Origin: Nitrospina sp.
GTDB taxonomy: Bacteria > Nitrospinota > Nitrospinia > Nitrospinales > VA-1
Assembly: GCA_018673915.1 (NCBI GenBank)
Contig: JABHBK010000034.1
Span: 1 to 64,000, forward strand
Direction: 5' to 3'
DNA length: 64,000 nt
Shown here: positions 54,316-63,238 of the stretch, in pieces
Position numbering within the stretch: position 1 is the stretch's first letter
How the letters are laid out: every line of letters starts with the position of its first letter
Position numbers and translations under genes: made by a program
The notes under the pieces: model-generated
What the model was told of the DNA's origin: nothing
Database searches by the model: none
What the model saw: only the letters and a program-made list of their open reading frames with translations

Positions 54316-55179
54316 CTAGTGGTTTTTCTGCAAGAATTCTTTCAGCATGGGAAGAATGCTCTCATGGGCGTCTTCCACGACATAATGCCCGGCGTCTTCC
54401 ATCCGGTGCACCTCAGCCTGAGGGAAAATCTCCTGCCAACGTTTCAAGAAATTATCGTTAAAAACAAAATCATGCGCTCCCCAAATAATTTGAACGGGAT
54501 GATTTTGAAATAGTTTTAAATTCTTTTCGATATTTTGAATCACAGAATAACTCGGTGAATCAGGACTCATGGGAATATCCTGCACAAAGCGCAGATTGGC
54601 CACCCGGTTGGAAAAATTATCATAGGGCTCCAGATAACCCGCCTGGACTTCATCCGTCATTCTTTCTTGCTTGACGCAAGCCCAACGGATGGCCCCACGC
54701 GCAAAGGCGTTAAAACCACGAATTGCCAAGGCGCCGAACCCAGGGATGCGACAGAGGCTAAGACTTAATGGGATTTCATGCGATAAAAATGCCGCAGTAT
54801 TAAAAATCACTAATCTCCGGATTAGCTTAGGATGTCGAACCGCGAATCCCATACCGATGGCCCCGCCCCAGTCATGAACAACCAGAGTGATGTCATCCAA
54901 CCCGAGGTGATTCACCAACTGCTCAAGATTGTCGATGTGTTGGGAAAGCGTATAAGGATAATCTTGCGGCTTATCTGATTTCCCCATTCCCATATGGTCG
55001 GGCACCACACAACGATAAGAATCCTTAAGGCCTAGAATTAGATTACGATAATAAAATGACCAGGTAGGATTCCCATGAAGCATGAGAAGAGTTTCGCCAG
55101 CACCTTCATCCAAATAATGATAGCGGTGCTGCTCAAGTTGAAGAGAATTGGAAGAAAAGGGATAAAGCTTTGTCACCAC
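54316..55179 (-). CDS. oleB: OleB-type alpha/beta hydrolase (beta-lactone decarboxylase)
   Basis: 287 residues, haloalkane-dehalogenase-like alpha/beta fold. Oxyanion segment LLMLHGNPTWSFYYRN, nucleophile Asp103 in VVHDWGGAIG, and catalytic His265 in AGHYVVED. OleB proteins turn the beta-lactone made by OleC into a cis-olefin plus CO2. The assignment rests on the oleA gene overlapping its start by 7 bases (55173-55179) and on an HGNP/HDWGG dehalogenase core; a plain dehalogenase or epoxide hydrolase is the alternative. OleC and OleD are not in the window. Confidence 0.78.
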   Translation of the reverse strand: MVTKLYPFSSNSLQLEQHRYHYLDEGAGETLLMLHGNPTWSFYYRNLILGLKDSYRCVVPDHMGMGKSDKPQDYPYTLSQHIDNLEQLVNHLGLDDITLVVHDWGGAIGMGFAVRHPKLIRRLVIFNTAAFLSHEIPLSLSLCRIPGFGALAIRGFNAFARGAIRWACVKQERMTDEVQAGYLEPYDNFSNRVANLRFVQDIPMSPDSPSYSVIQNIEKNLKLFQNHPVQIIWGAHDFVFNDNFLKRWQEIFPQAEVHRMEDAGHYVVEDAHESILPMLKEFLQKNH

Positions 55180-56219
55180 TCAACACCCATCATCAAACAG
55201 TTAAGCCCGCTACCTATACCGAGTAGAGCAGCTTTGTCCCCCGATTTGAGCACTTTCTTTTCTATTCCCATGGCCAATGTGGTTGGGAGGGAAGCCGAGC
55301 CTGTATTGCCCAGAAACTCCAGAGTAGAGAAATCTTTTTCAGGGTCGAGCCCTACTTTTTCATACATAAGTTTTCGATGACCTTTGCCTACCTGATGGCA
55401 GAACACCCGGTTTATCTCTTCGTTGCTCCAGCCAAGCACTTCTCGGGTACGCGCCCAGGTTTTACCGGCAAGTCGACAACCCTCCTGCATCAAAGTTTCG
55501 GAATCGGTATCCATCAAGGGAGACCAATCTCCCCCTGCACCACTGTCATCATTACCGCGACATAAATGGTTGAACTGCGTCTCGGCCATGGAAACACCGC
55601 CCGCCAAACGATGGCCTTGCTTTGCGATCTTTTCATGGGCCAAGACAACACCCACAGCAGAAGAACCAATCGTCAATGAAGCGAAAGAGGACTTGGTCTC
55701 ATTCCGCGTAATATCTTTTCTGGCTAGCAATGTCTCAATCGTATTATTTACCAACGGACCCCCGTTTTCTCCAGCCACCACCAACCCTGCTTCAATTTGG
55801 TTTTGTTCGATCATACTGGCGATGATCGACATTCCGTTTAGCACACCAAGACATGCATTGGACACATCAAACACAAAGGCTTCGCCGGGAAGCTTCAGGT
55901 TATTATGAATAACAGAAGCCGTGGAAGGTTCCAGAAAATCCCGGCACACCGATGCTGAAATAAGGCAACCTATTTGTTCAGGGTCCACCCCGGATTGGGC
56001 AATGGCTTTTTCTCCGGCGAGAGTTGCTACCTCACTGGGCAGAACTTCCTTCCCCCAAAAGCGTCGTTCTCGAATACCGCTCATCAATTCTAAACGGCCT
56101 TGTGGAAGTTTTAGCCTGTCATAAAGAGGGGCCAACCGATCTTCAATTTCGACCGATGTAACGATATTTTCAGGCAGATGATAGGCTAAGCCTTCTATAT
56201 AAACTTTTTCAAAAAGCAT
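55173..56219 (-). CDS. oleA: OleA, thiolase-fold acyl-CoA condensing enzyme
   Basis: 348 residues. Head-to-head Claisen condensation of two acyl-CoAs to a 2-alkyl-3-ketoacid, first step of long-chain olefin synthesis. Catalytic Cys123 in SNACLGVLNG, the OleA-specific glutamate Glu97 in DFLEPSTAS (26 residues before the cysteine as in known OleA), His275 in CHQVG and Asn305 in GNTGSAS. The glutamate base separates OleA from FabH. GIGSGLNCLMMGVEW closes the protein. Start abuts the msbA stop codon (TAG-ATG) and it overlaps oleB by 7 bases, so the three genes are one operon. Confidence 0.9.
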   Translation of the reverse strand: MLFEKVYIEGLAYHLPENIVTSVEIEDRLAPLYDRLKLPQGRLELMSGIRERRFWGKEVLPSEVATLAGEKAIAQSGVDPEQIGCLISASVCRDFLEPSTASVIHNNLKLPGEAFVFDVSNACLGVLNGMSIIASMIEQNQIEAGLVVAGENGGPLVNNTIETLLARKDITRNETKSSFASLTIGSSAVGVVLAHEKIAKQGHRLAGGVSMAETQFNHLCRGNDDSGAGGDWSPLMDTDSETLMQEGCRLAGKTWARTREVLGWSNEEINRVFCHQVGKGHRKLMYEKVGLDPEKDFSTLEFLGNTGSASLPTTLAMGIEKKVLKSGDKAALLGIGSGLNCLMMGVEW

Positions 56220-57986
56220 CTAATTGGATTCCTCAATACCCTTATTATTTTCATCCACGTCTATGATCTGCATTTCATAATATTTTTGGTATAGTCCGCT
56301 ACTAGCAAGAAGGGATTCATGCGTTCCAGATTCTACAATCTTACCCTTATCCAGAACAATGATGCGGTTGGCATGCTTGATCGTTGAAAGCCGGTGAGCA
56401 ATTACGAAAGATGTTCGGTGTTCCATGAGATTATGCAAAGCATCCTGAACCAGCTTTTCCGACTCCGAATCCAGCGCAGAAGTGGCTTCATCCAAAACTA
56501 AAATTGGTGCATTCCTTAAAATAGCGCGGGCTATGGCAATCCTCTGGCGTTGCCCTCCTGAAAGTTTGACTCCCCGTTCTCCGATGATAGTGTCGTAGCC
56601 ATCATCTAAAGTCGACACGAAATAATCCACATGGGCGGCTTTAGCTGCTTCCATAATTTCATTGTGAGAGGCCTTTCTCTCACAGCCAAAAGATATATTG
56701 TTCCATATTGTATCGTTGAATAAAAATGTCTCCTGAGTTACCAGTGCTAACTGCTTCCTCAATGAATCCAATTTATAATCCTGAATAATTTTTCCATCTA
56801 TCAGGATGGTTCCGGAAGTCGCATCAAAAAACCGAAACAGCAGGTCTACCAACGTTGTCTTACCAGCACCGCTCATCCCAACAATTGCGATGATTTCCGA
56901 TTTTTTAACAGAAAGATTGATATCATTCAAAATCATGGTGCTTCTTGAAGGATAACGAAAAGAAACATTTTTAAACTCAATTCCATCCTTAACACCACGT
57001 AGTTCTATCTGGCCTTCCTGCATATTTTCCGCATCCTGATCGAGGATCCCAAACACTCTTTCCGCCCCGGCTAAAGCCGTTTGGATATTAGTGTAAGCTT
57101 TGAATAAAATTCGGATAGGTGCGTACATCATGAACAATGCAACGATGAATGCCAGAAATGTTCCTTGGCTGATCTCCTCATCCAAAACCTGATTCCCGCC
57201 ATACCACAAGATAAATGCAGCGCTGACAACTCCTAATACTTCCAGAAAAGGTGAAGTGATTTCCACATACTTGACATTTTTTTTCATCACTTTTAGGTAG
57301 CTGTCATTATGTAGGCGAAACTTCTCTATCTCTCTAGGCTCCATACCAAAAGCGCGGACAATTTTTATTCCCGAAAAGGACTCCAGAATCGTTGCGTTAA
57401 TATTTCCTAAAATCTCCTGCCCTTTTTTCGAAAAGTGACGTAGTTTCCGGGCAATATTGGAAACGGGAATGATCGTAACCGGAAAAATTATCAATGCCAT
57501 CACTGCCCAGTCCCATTTCATATAAAATACCCATATCAACAAACCTATCAACATCACACTGTTTTGCAGAATCTCTTTCATCATCCGCGTTACACTGGAC
57601 TGCATAATCGCGACATCATTATTGATTCGGGACATAAGTTGTCCTGTTTCATTGTCCTCAAAAAACTCAAAAGGAAGTGCGTGAATATGCGCAAACAACT
57701 TCCCTCTAAATTTCACCACCAGCTCCCATGAGATCCCAAAAATAATCAGATTTTGCGCATAGGTCAATATAGCCTTGACTACATATAAAGCGATCAAGGC
57801 GAGGGGAATAACCTTGAGCATGAAATAATCTTTTTCTACAAATATTTTATCGAAGGTTTTTTGAATAAGCGGAACAGGGGAAGTTGAAATAACACCTACA
57901 ATAACGGAAAAAAATATCGCCAAATACAGGCGGCCCATATAGGGTTTCAGGTGTAGAATTAAGCGCCTAAAAATTTGGAAGGACAT
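56220..57986 (-). CDS. msbA: MsbA-type lipid exporter (ABC transporter)
   Basis: 588 residues from ATG 57986. Six helices in the N-terminal ~300 residues (LAIFFSVIVGVISTSP, VIPLALIALYVVKAIL, VMALIIFPVTIIPVSN, FLAFIVALFMMYAPIRIL) followed by the ATPase: Walker A GMSGAGKTTL, signature KLSGGQRQRIAIARA, Walker B ILVLDEATSALD, H-loop IAHRLST. Half transporter flipping lipid A core or similar lipids at the inner membrane. It is directly followed by oleA, which suggests that the transported lipid could be an olefin-related or long-chain product, but this is only inferred. Confidence 0.9.
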   Translation of the reverse strand: MSFQIFRRLILHLKPYMGRLYLAIFFSVIVGVISTSPVPLIQKTFDKIFVEKDYFMLKVIPLALIALYVVKAILTYAQNLIIFGISWELVVKFRGKLFAHIHALPFEFFEDNETGQLMSRINNDVAIMQSSVTRMMKEILQNSVMLIGLLIWVFYMKWDWAVMALIIFPVTIIPVSNIARKLRHFSKKGQEILGNINATILESFSGIKIVRAFGMEPREIEKFRLHNDSYLKVMKKNVKYVEITSPFLEVLGVVSAAFILWYGGNQVLDEEISQGTFLAFIVALFMMYAPIRILFKAYTNIQTALAGAERVFGILDQDAENMQEGQIELRGVKDGIEFKNVSFRYPSRSTMILNDINLSVKKSEIIAIVGMSGAGKTTLVDLLFRFFDATSGTILIDGKIIQDYKLDSLRKQLALVTQETFLFNDTIWNNISFGCERKASHNEIMEAAKAAHVDYFVSTLDDGYDTIIGERGVKLSGGQRQRIAIARAILRNAPILVLDEATSALDSESEKLVQDALHNLMEHRTSFVIAHRLSTIKHANRIIVLDKGKIVESGTHESLLASSGLYQKYYEMQIIDVDENNKGIEESN

Positions 57987-58030
57987 TAGCCACCAGAGTA
58001 TCGGGAGCAATCAGGGAAGAAAATAGCAGG

Positions 58031-58080
58031 AAAAAGCCCCTGGAATTGAACCCGATTCAATATCCAGGGGCTAAAAAAAA
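58031..58080 (-). terminator. strong intrinsic terminator of the USP gene
   Basis: On the minus strand AGCCCCTGGA and TCCAGGGGCT form a 10-bp stem, extended by AUUGAA/UUCAAU with a one-base bulge, then a T tract. Lies 23 bases after the USP stop codon. Confidence 0.85.
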
Positions 58081-58103
58081 CCGTTACATAAACGGGGTAA
58101 AAA

Positions 58104-60077
58104 CTAGGCTTTCACTTCTTTCTGCGGTATGAAGTCATCCAGGCCCGCACCATTTTTAATGGCATCTTCCATCATCTTCACGGACTCCCGAATTCCTTCT
58201 TCACAGACGTCCAGAGAAATATCCCGGATATCGTTTTGCGAGCACCAGGCCATCACCCGGTTTTGGGTATTGTCCCGCATAAATCCTTTAGGGACACGCT
58301 CCAACCGTTCCAAAGCTTCTGGCGACCAGTTGAAATCTTCGGCATTCAAAGCAGCCCCAATACTGAGGATGTCGCCCGGAATTCCTTCACTGGCCCCATT
58401 GTCATTGTCATCTTTTTTAATTTTCTCATTCAGGATTTTATCGAGGAATGCCGCAGAAACCGTATTGACCTTCTGAACCCGAGCATTTTTCTCAACACGA
58501 GCATGGGCTTTCCTTCTCAAATGCCCCTGAGGGAATGAGTTAAGCTTGTCCAATGCCTCCTGTGTCCAGGATACTTGCACACCATCAGGCAAAGTTGTAA
58601 AGGTAGTGGAATCCTGAGCCTCTGCTTCTGTAGCTTGGTACTCTTCCTTGTTAACGGGAAGCAAGCGTTCCGGACCCGCATTACAAACAGTACACTTAAC
58701 AACGTCACCTTTGTAAAAAGTATTACAACTGGTACATTTCAGTGTGATCTCTTCTGGAGGCTTACCAGCATGAGCTTCTGCCATTTCTTCCTTAAGCATG
58801 CCCAGGCCTTCCGGATTATTCGGATCCATCCCTTCATTCTTCATTCTCTCACCAATTGCAGACATAGCCTGCATCGCACCAGCAGGCAAAATCTCCTGCA
58901 CCGCTTCGGTGATAACACTGGAAGTGATCATGCTATGGCCCCGCTCCAACGCATAACGCAGGATCGCGGAAGTCGCCATCGGTCTTACAAATCCAGGAAT
59001 TTTCTTCAATCGCTCTTTGCCTTCAGCAGTCCACTCAATGCTTTCTTCTGCCTGCATATCTATCGGCGGCTTAAATACTTTACTGGAAAGCAGGATGTTG
59101 CAGGGAACGAGACGTAATAGGTTCTCGGTATTGCCTCCAATATCCATATCCGGAGCACTGTGAACACCGATCCGTCCCAAAATCAACAAATACGGGTTCT
59201 CTTCCCTTGCGTATTGCAAAACTTTTTCGAAAACCTTGCCATCCAAAAGACGAATGGTGCATTCAATATCTTCTTCTTCACAGACCTTCCGGGAAATCTC
59301 CAGATGAGCCTGATAGATTTTTGCCAATCCTTTATCGATGATGTCTTCATGAAGCTTTTCCTGTTGCTCAAACTTGAAAACTTTGGAAGCTTCGCGTGAC
59401 AATACACCGGTCAGACTGTTAAACATTGCATAGTGAAAGTAGGGATCGAAGGTAGAGATGACTTCCAGAGGCCGATTCAACTTTTTGGCCATTTCGATCC
59501 CCGTCATCAACCCACCAAAAGAATGACCACTACCATCCACTGCAACCACAATCTTTCCACTGGAAGGCCGGTCGTCATGAATCTCCGGGCAATGCTTCAC
59601 AATCAGCATATCTTTGTTAGAACGACGAATTACTCTTTCTGCAACGGACCCAATCAAGCTGTCTTTAATGGCACCAAGCCCCAATGCACCCATAATTACC
59701 AGGTCGTACGGGGATTCTTTGATATCCCGAACCAGCTCTGTCCAGTTACGCCCTTCAAGGGATTTACCCACAAAAGGAATGTCCAGTTCTTTACATTTTT
59801 CTTTGGGAACATCCAGATAGGAATCACTGATAACTTCCATTCCTTTGGTGATCAACTGATCATGAATATTCCGTTGCTTTTCTAATTCCTCTTCATCCTG
59901 ATATTCCTCAGGAAGCCCGCTCTCCATTTGGCGAAACCGAACATCATGCATTTTAGCGGCATAAACATGGCTTGCAGAAATGGTCGTATCTGATCCTTTG
60001 GCGAACTCAAGCGCCAAGTCAACACAGGCGTTGGAGTAATCAGAATTATCTACCGGTATATAAATATTCTTAAACAT
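58104..60077 (-). CDS. tandem universal stress protein fused to PCP_red-like domains and a zinc ribbon
   Basis: 657 residues, no signal peptide. Order: USP domain 1 (1-162) with the ATP motif GALGLGAIKDSLIGSVAERV; USP domain 2 (174-333) with the related GRIGVHSAP motif; a PCP_red-like region (347-395, WTAEGKERLKKIPGFVR) resembling the C-terminal part of the light-independent protochlorophyllide reductase B subunit; a zinc ribbon with C448, C451, C462 and C465; and two more WxxEAxxxLxxxP copies (502-552 and 582-640). No other photosynthesis gene is present. Function is not known; it may bind nucleotide and a metal or tetrapyrrole. Its promoter is at 60220-60247. Confidence 0.82.
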   Translation of the reverse strand: MFKNIYIPVDNSDYSNACVDLALEFAKGSDTTISASHVYAAKMHDVRFRQMESGLPEEYQDEEELEKQRNIHDQLITKGMEVISDSYLDVPKEKCKELDIPFVGKSLEGRNWTELVRDIKESPYDLVIMGALGLGAIKDSLIGSVAERVIRRSNKDMLIVKHCPEIHDDRPSSGKIVVAVDGSGHSFGGLMTGIEMAKKLNRPLEVISTFDPYFHYAMFNSLTGVLSREASKVFKFEQQEKLHEDIIDKGLAKIYQAHLEISRKVCEEEDIECTIRLLDGKVFEKVLQYAREENPYLLILGRIGVHSAPDMDIGGNTENLLRLVPCNILLSSKVFKPPIDMQAEESIEWTAEGKERLKKIPGFVRPMATSAILRYALERGHSMITSSVITEAVQEILPAGAMQAMSAIGERMKNEGMDPNNPEGLGMLKEEMAEAHAGKPPEEITLKCTSCNTFYKGDVVKCTVCNAGPERLLPVNKEEYQATEAEAQDSTTFTTLPDGVQVSWTQEALDKLNSFPQGHLRRKAHARVEKNARVQKVNTVSAAFLDKILNEKIKKDDNDNGASEGIPGDILSIGAALNAEDFNWSPEALERLERVPKGFMRDNTQNRVMAWCSQNDIRDISLDVCEEGIRESVKMMEDAIKNGAGLDDFIPQKEVKA

Positions 60078-60434
60078 GGGGTGAAGTTCTCCCTTCCCGA
60101 AACCTGGGATAGTTAGTTTTGAAAAATTGGAATTCTAATATTCTAAAATCACAGAGTTTAAAAACCCTGCAACCAATGGCGGAATCAAGTACTATCAAAC
60201 CTTAATATAGTCGTTGGGAATTCTAGCAAATTATTCAATAGTGTCAACAAGAATTAAACCAAAATAATATTGTAATTGTTGATATTTTAAGAGTTTAAGC
60301 GAATATACCTAAAATAACCTTATTGGATTAAACCACCGACCACTTATCGATCAACCTAATAAATGGACGGCCTCACACCTCCACTAACAAAAAGAATCAG
60401 CAAATACCACCTAAACTCATAAATCTAAACAATA
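60078..60434. other. non-coding gap between USP and glycosyltransferase genes
   Basis: 357 bases, AT-rich, without supported ORF. It holds the USP promoter (60220-60247). An imperfect repeat TCAACAAGAATT (60244-60255) / AATTGTTGA (60274-60282) overlaps the -35 box and could be an operator. Nothing else was recognised. Confidence 0.5.
60220..60247 (-). promoter_or_regulatory. sigma70 promoter of the USP gene
   Basis: On the minus strand TTGACA (60247-60242), 16-base spacer, TAGAAT (60225-60220), predicting a leader of about 136 bases. Confidence 0.6.
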
Positions 60435-61490
60435 TTACCAATCCATATCCTTCATGGATGACGTGTATTTATGAAATTCACTAAAACGGTCCTTTATCTC
60501 AGACCGTTTCTTTTTTCCCCTTAGTTCATTGAAAAGGTTTAGATACCAGCGGTATGGAGGGAACCACCTGCTTGCAAATGCAAACAATTTTAGTTTGAGA
60601 TAATGACGGGGAGACTTAAAAAAATCCTTTAAAACATTTGCAGACATACCTGCCACAGAATAATTTCCGCATCTAACGGCTTCTTTGCCCTGCCCGACCA
60701 ACATTTGTTTTAAACGTATTTTCAAATGAGTCTCCACCTCATTTTTTGTTTCCAAGTCCAAGTTCGGGTGCTCCACGATTCTTTGGTACATTTTTAACCA
60801 TTGCGGCCAAACAAAGTCGCTACGTGCATTGATGGAAGCGCTGGTTTCATCTCCATAAAAGATAACTCCTGGGGTTTGGTTTACTGCGTAGGAAAACTGA
60901 GCAGCAATTCTGAATGCATAATCCCAGTCTGCGAGTAATCCTATTTCTGGATCGTATTCCCCAACCTTTTGGGTCACCTCTCTTCTAAACAACGCTCCCG
61001 ATATAATATAGGGAATTTCTTTTATTAAAAATAGAAGGCCTTCAGGGTGCTCATACAACCCTTCCCGGCAATTTTCAGCTAACGTAACTCTGAGAATTTG
61101 CCATTTACTGTTTACAAAAATAACCTGATTTACAGACATTAACGCTTCGGGATACTTTTCAAATCCATTTAAAGCGCTTTCAAGGCAATTTGGCAAAAGC
61201 AGATTATCGTCGCACAATTCGATAAAGTATGGGGTATCCACTTTCTTCCAAGCCTGTTGTGAATTGTATATCACCCCAAGGTTTTGCTCATTACAATGAT
61301 AAAATATGCGCGAATCATTTTTGGCCATTTCCGCAACAACTTCACCTGTATTATCACCCGAAGCATCATCATAAATATAAATTTTAAAATGTGGGTAGGT
61401 CTGATTTAAAACACTTTGAATGGCCCTTTTTAAAAGTTTCGGACGCTTATAAGTGGGAAGTACAACTGTGACGAGGGGATTATTGATCAT
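60435..61490 (-). CDS. family 2 glycosyltransferase
   Basis: 351 residues from ATG 61490; the frame runs to 61574, but the extra residues are basic and unsupported. GT-A motifs: VTVVLPTYKRPKLLKRAIQ, IYIYDDASGDNTGEVV, ELCDDNLLLPNCLES (metal-binding acidic motif), and GLLADWDYAFRIAAQFSYAV. No membrane helices except a weak C-terminal hydrophobic patch. Possibly exopolysaccharide or lipopolysaccharide sugar transfer; donor unknown. It has no tight operon partner. Confidence 0.82.
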   Translation of the reverse strand: MINNPLVTVVLPTYKRPKLLKRAIQSVLNQTYPHFKIYIYDDASGDNTGEVVAEMAKNDSRIFYHCNEQNLGVIYNSQQAWKKVDTPYFIELCDDNLLLPNCLESALNGFEKYPEALMSVNQVIFVNSKWQILRVTLAENCREGLYEHPEGLLFLIKEIPYIISGALFRREVTQKVGEYDPEIGLLADWDYAFRIAAQFSYAVNQTPGVIFYGDETSASINARSDFVWPQWLKMYQRIVEHPNLDLETKNEVETHLKIRLKQMLVGQGKEAVRCGNYSVAGMSANVLKDFFKSPRHYLKLKLFAFASRWFPPYRWYLNLFNELRGKKKRSEIKDRFSEFHKYTSSMKDMDW

Positions 61491-61613
61491 AAAAAATATT
61501 AAAAAATGTCCTGAATTTTTGAGGGATCGTTGAAGCGGAATACCCTTGTTTAAATTTGGCCTGGATCGTAACATGTAACTATCAGGCTAGCAAATTGTCC
61601 GGCTAAACATATT

Positions 61614-61641
61614 TTGCCTGCAAACGATTTTTTGTTACAAT
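61614..61641 (+). promoter_or_regulatory. putative promoter of the aldolase gene
   Basis: TTGCCT (61614-61619), 16-base spacer, TACAAT (61636-61641), about 125 bases before the start. Confidence 0.3.
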
Positions 61642-61765
61642 TCGTATAGCAAGAAATACAGCAACGCTGAAACTTAGAATTGATCTTTTATTCCATATAA
61701 TTTCCCCAATCGACATCCCGATCTTGCATACTCATTTCAGTCAGGGACCTTAAGCGGAGAGCTTG

Positions 61766-63163
61766 ATGCTTTTTAACCACAAAGACGAAGTAACCCACCA
61801 ACTCAAGAATATCGTCACTCAGGATAATGGCGGTGTAAAAATAGATAACGCAGAAAAACTTCGAGGTGATGTTCTCGATCAACTGATCTTGAATGCAGTC
61901 CTTAATCCTTCAGCAGAAATAAAAGGACTGAGCCGGTTCCTCATCAAATCGGCCGCACAGGAGTTGGGCATCGTCACTTCATCGATTCAAGGGCTCTACG
62001 ACGCCCGCGGCCGGGGCGAAGTAAAAGGATTCACCGTTCCCGCGCTCAACATCCGCGGCCTGCCCTATGAGCTATGCCGGGCCATTTTCCGCACCGCCAT
62101 CAAAACCAATGCCGGGGCGTTTATTTTTGAACTGGCTAAATCGGAAATGGGTTACACCTTCCAAAAACCACAAGAACTTTCCACCGTTATCCTTACTGCG
62201 GCCATTAAAGAAGGCTTTACCGGACCGGTCTTCATCCAAGGCGATCATTTTCAAGTCAACGCTAAAAATTACGCTCTAGATCCCGCAAAGGAAGTTGCCG
62301 GACTGAAAGAATTGATCAAAAATGGCATCGCTGGCGGATTCTATAATATAGATATCGACACCTCCACATTGGTCGACCTCAGCAAAGACACCGTCGTCGA
62401 ACAGCAACGAGCTAACTTTGAAGTCGGTGTAGAACTCACTCAACATGTTCGTGAACTGGAACCAGAAAATATCACCATTTCTGTTGGGGGTGAGATCGGC
62501 GAAGTGGGAAAAGAAAACAGCAACGAGCAGGAATTAAAAGCCTACCTCGACAACTTTAACGAACTGCTGGAAAAGACACGAAGCGGATCCACGACCATCA
62601 GTAAAATATCCATCCAAACCGGAACCTCGCACGGCGGCGTGCCTCTCCCTGATGGAACCGTGGCCGATGTGAACCTCGATTTTGATACGCTGGAAAACCT
62701 GTCACGCATTTCCCGTGAAGATTATGGATTGGCGGGAGCCGTCCAGCACGGTGCGTCCACCCTGCCCCAGGACCTATTCAACAAGTTCCCGGAACTGGAA
62801 ACGGCAGAAATTCACCTGGCAACCGATTTCCAGAATATGATTTACGGAAGCGATCTTTTTCCCGCCAGCTTTAAAGAAGAAATCTACACCCACCTGCGCA
62901 AAAAATTTACGGGAGAGAAAAAATCCGGCGAGACAGACGAACAGTTCATCTACAAAACCCGCAAAAAAGGTTTTGGTGAATTCAAAAAAGAGTTTTGGGG
63001 ACTGTCTAACGAGATTCGCCAAGGAATCGGCAAAGAACTGGAAGGCAAAATGGATTTCCTGTTTGACAAACTAGCCGTACAAAACACCAAAGAGTCTGTC
63101 GACAAAACCGTAGAACAAGTAGCTATCAAACCCAACCTTGAAGATGAAATTTCCGCCTGCTAA
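61766..63163 (+). CDS. class II fructose-bisphosphate aldolase family protein, long form
   Basis: 465 residues from ATG 61766 (GGAG six bases before; the TTG at 61763 is ignored). Class II, zinc-dependent aldolase fold: substrate-side FTVPALNIRG (89-98), catalytic Asp160 with zinc-ligand His161 in VFIQGDHF, GGEIGEVG with Glu243, zinc His289 in QTGTSHGG, and AVQHGAS with His328. It is longer than classic FbaA (~345-360), with an N-terminal extension of about 85 residues (QLILNAVLNPSAEIKGLS) and a long C-terminal tail. Likely splits or forms fructose-1,6-bisphosphate, pairing with fbp; a different sugar bisphosphate or tagatose-type substrate cannot be excluded. Confidence 0.8.
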   Translation: MLFNHKDEVTHQLKNIVTQDNGGVKIDNAEKLRGDVLDQLILNAVLNPSAEIKGLSRFLIKSAAQELGIVTSSIQGLYDARGRGEVKGFTVPALNIRGLPYELCRAIFRTAIKTNAGAFIFELAKSEMGYTFQKPQELSTVILTAAIKEGFTGPVFIQGDHFQVNAKNYALDPAKEVAGLKELIKNGIAGGFYNIDIDTSTLVDLSKDTVVEQQRANFEVGVELTQHVRELEPENITISVGGEIGEVGKENSNEQELKAYLDNFNELLEKTRSGSTTISKISIQTGTSHGGVPLPDGTVADVNLDFDTLENLSRISREDYGLAGAVQHGASTLPQDLFNKFPELETAEIHLATDFQNMIYGSDLFPASFKEEIYTHLRKKFTGEKKSGETDEQFIYKTRKKGFGEFKKEFWGLSNEIRQGIGKELEGKMDFLFDKLAVQNTKESVDKTVEQVAIKPNLEDEISAC

Positions 63164-63194
63164 AACCTTTTTTAGCCACAGATGAATGCAGATA

Positions 63195-63234
63195 AGCGCC
63201 GCTGATTTCTCCCCCTGATCATAAATCAGACGCT
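63195..63234. terminator. extended stem-loop between convergent genes
   Basis: AGCG (63195-63198) / CGCT (63231-63234) and CTGATTT (63202-63208) / AAATCAG (63223-63229) form a bulged hairpin with a 14-base loop. It lies between the convergent aldolase and response-regulator genes and could act in either direction, but a T tract is weak. Confidence 0.4.
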
Positions 63235-63238
63235 AGAT

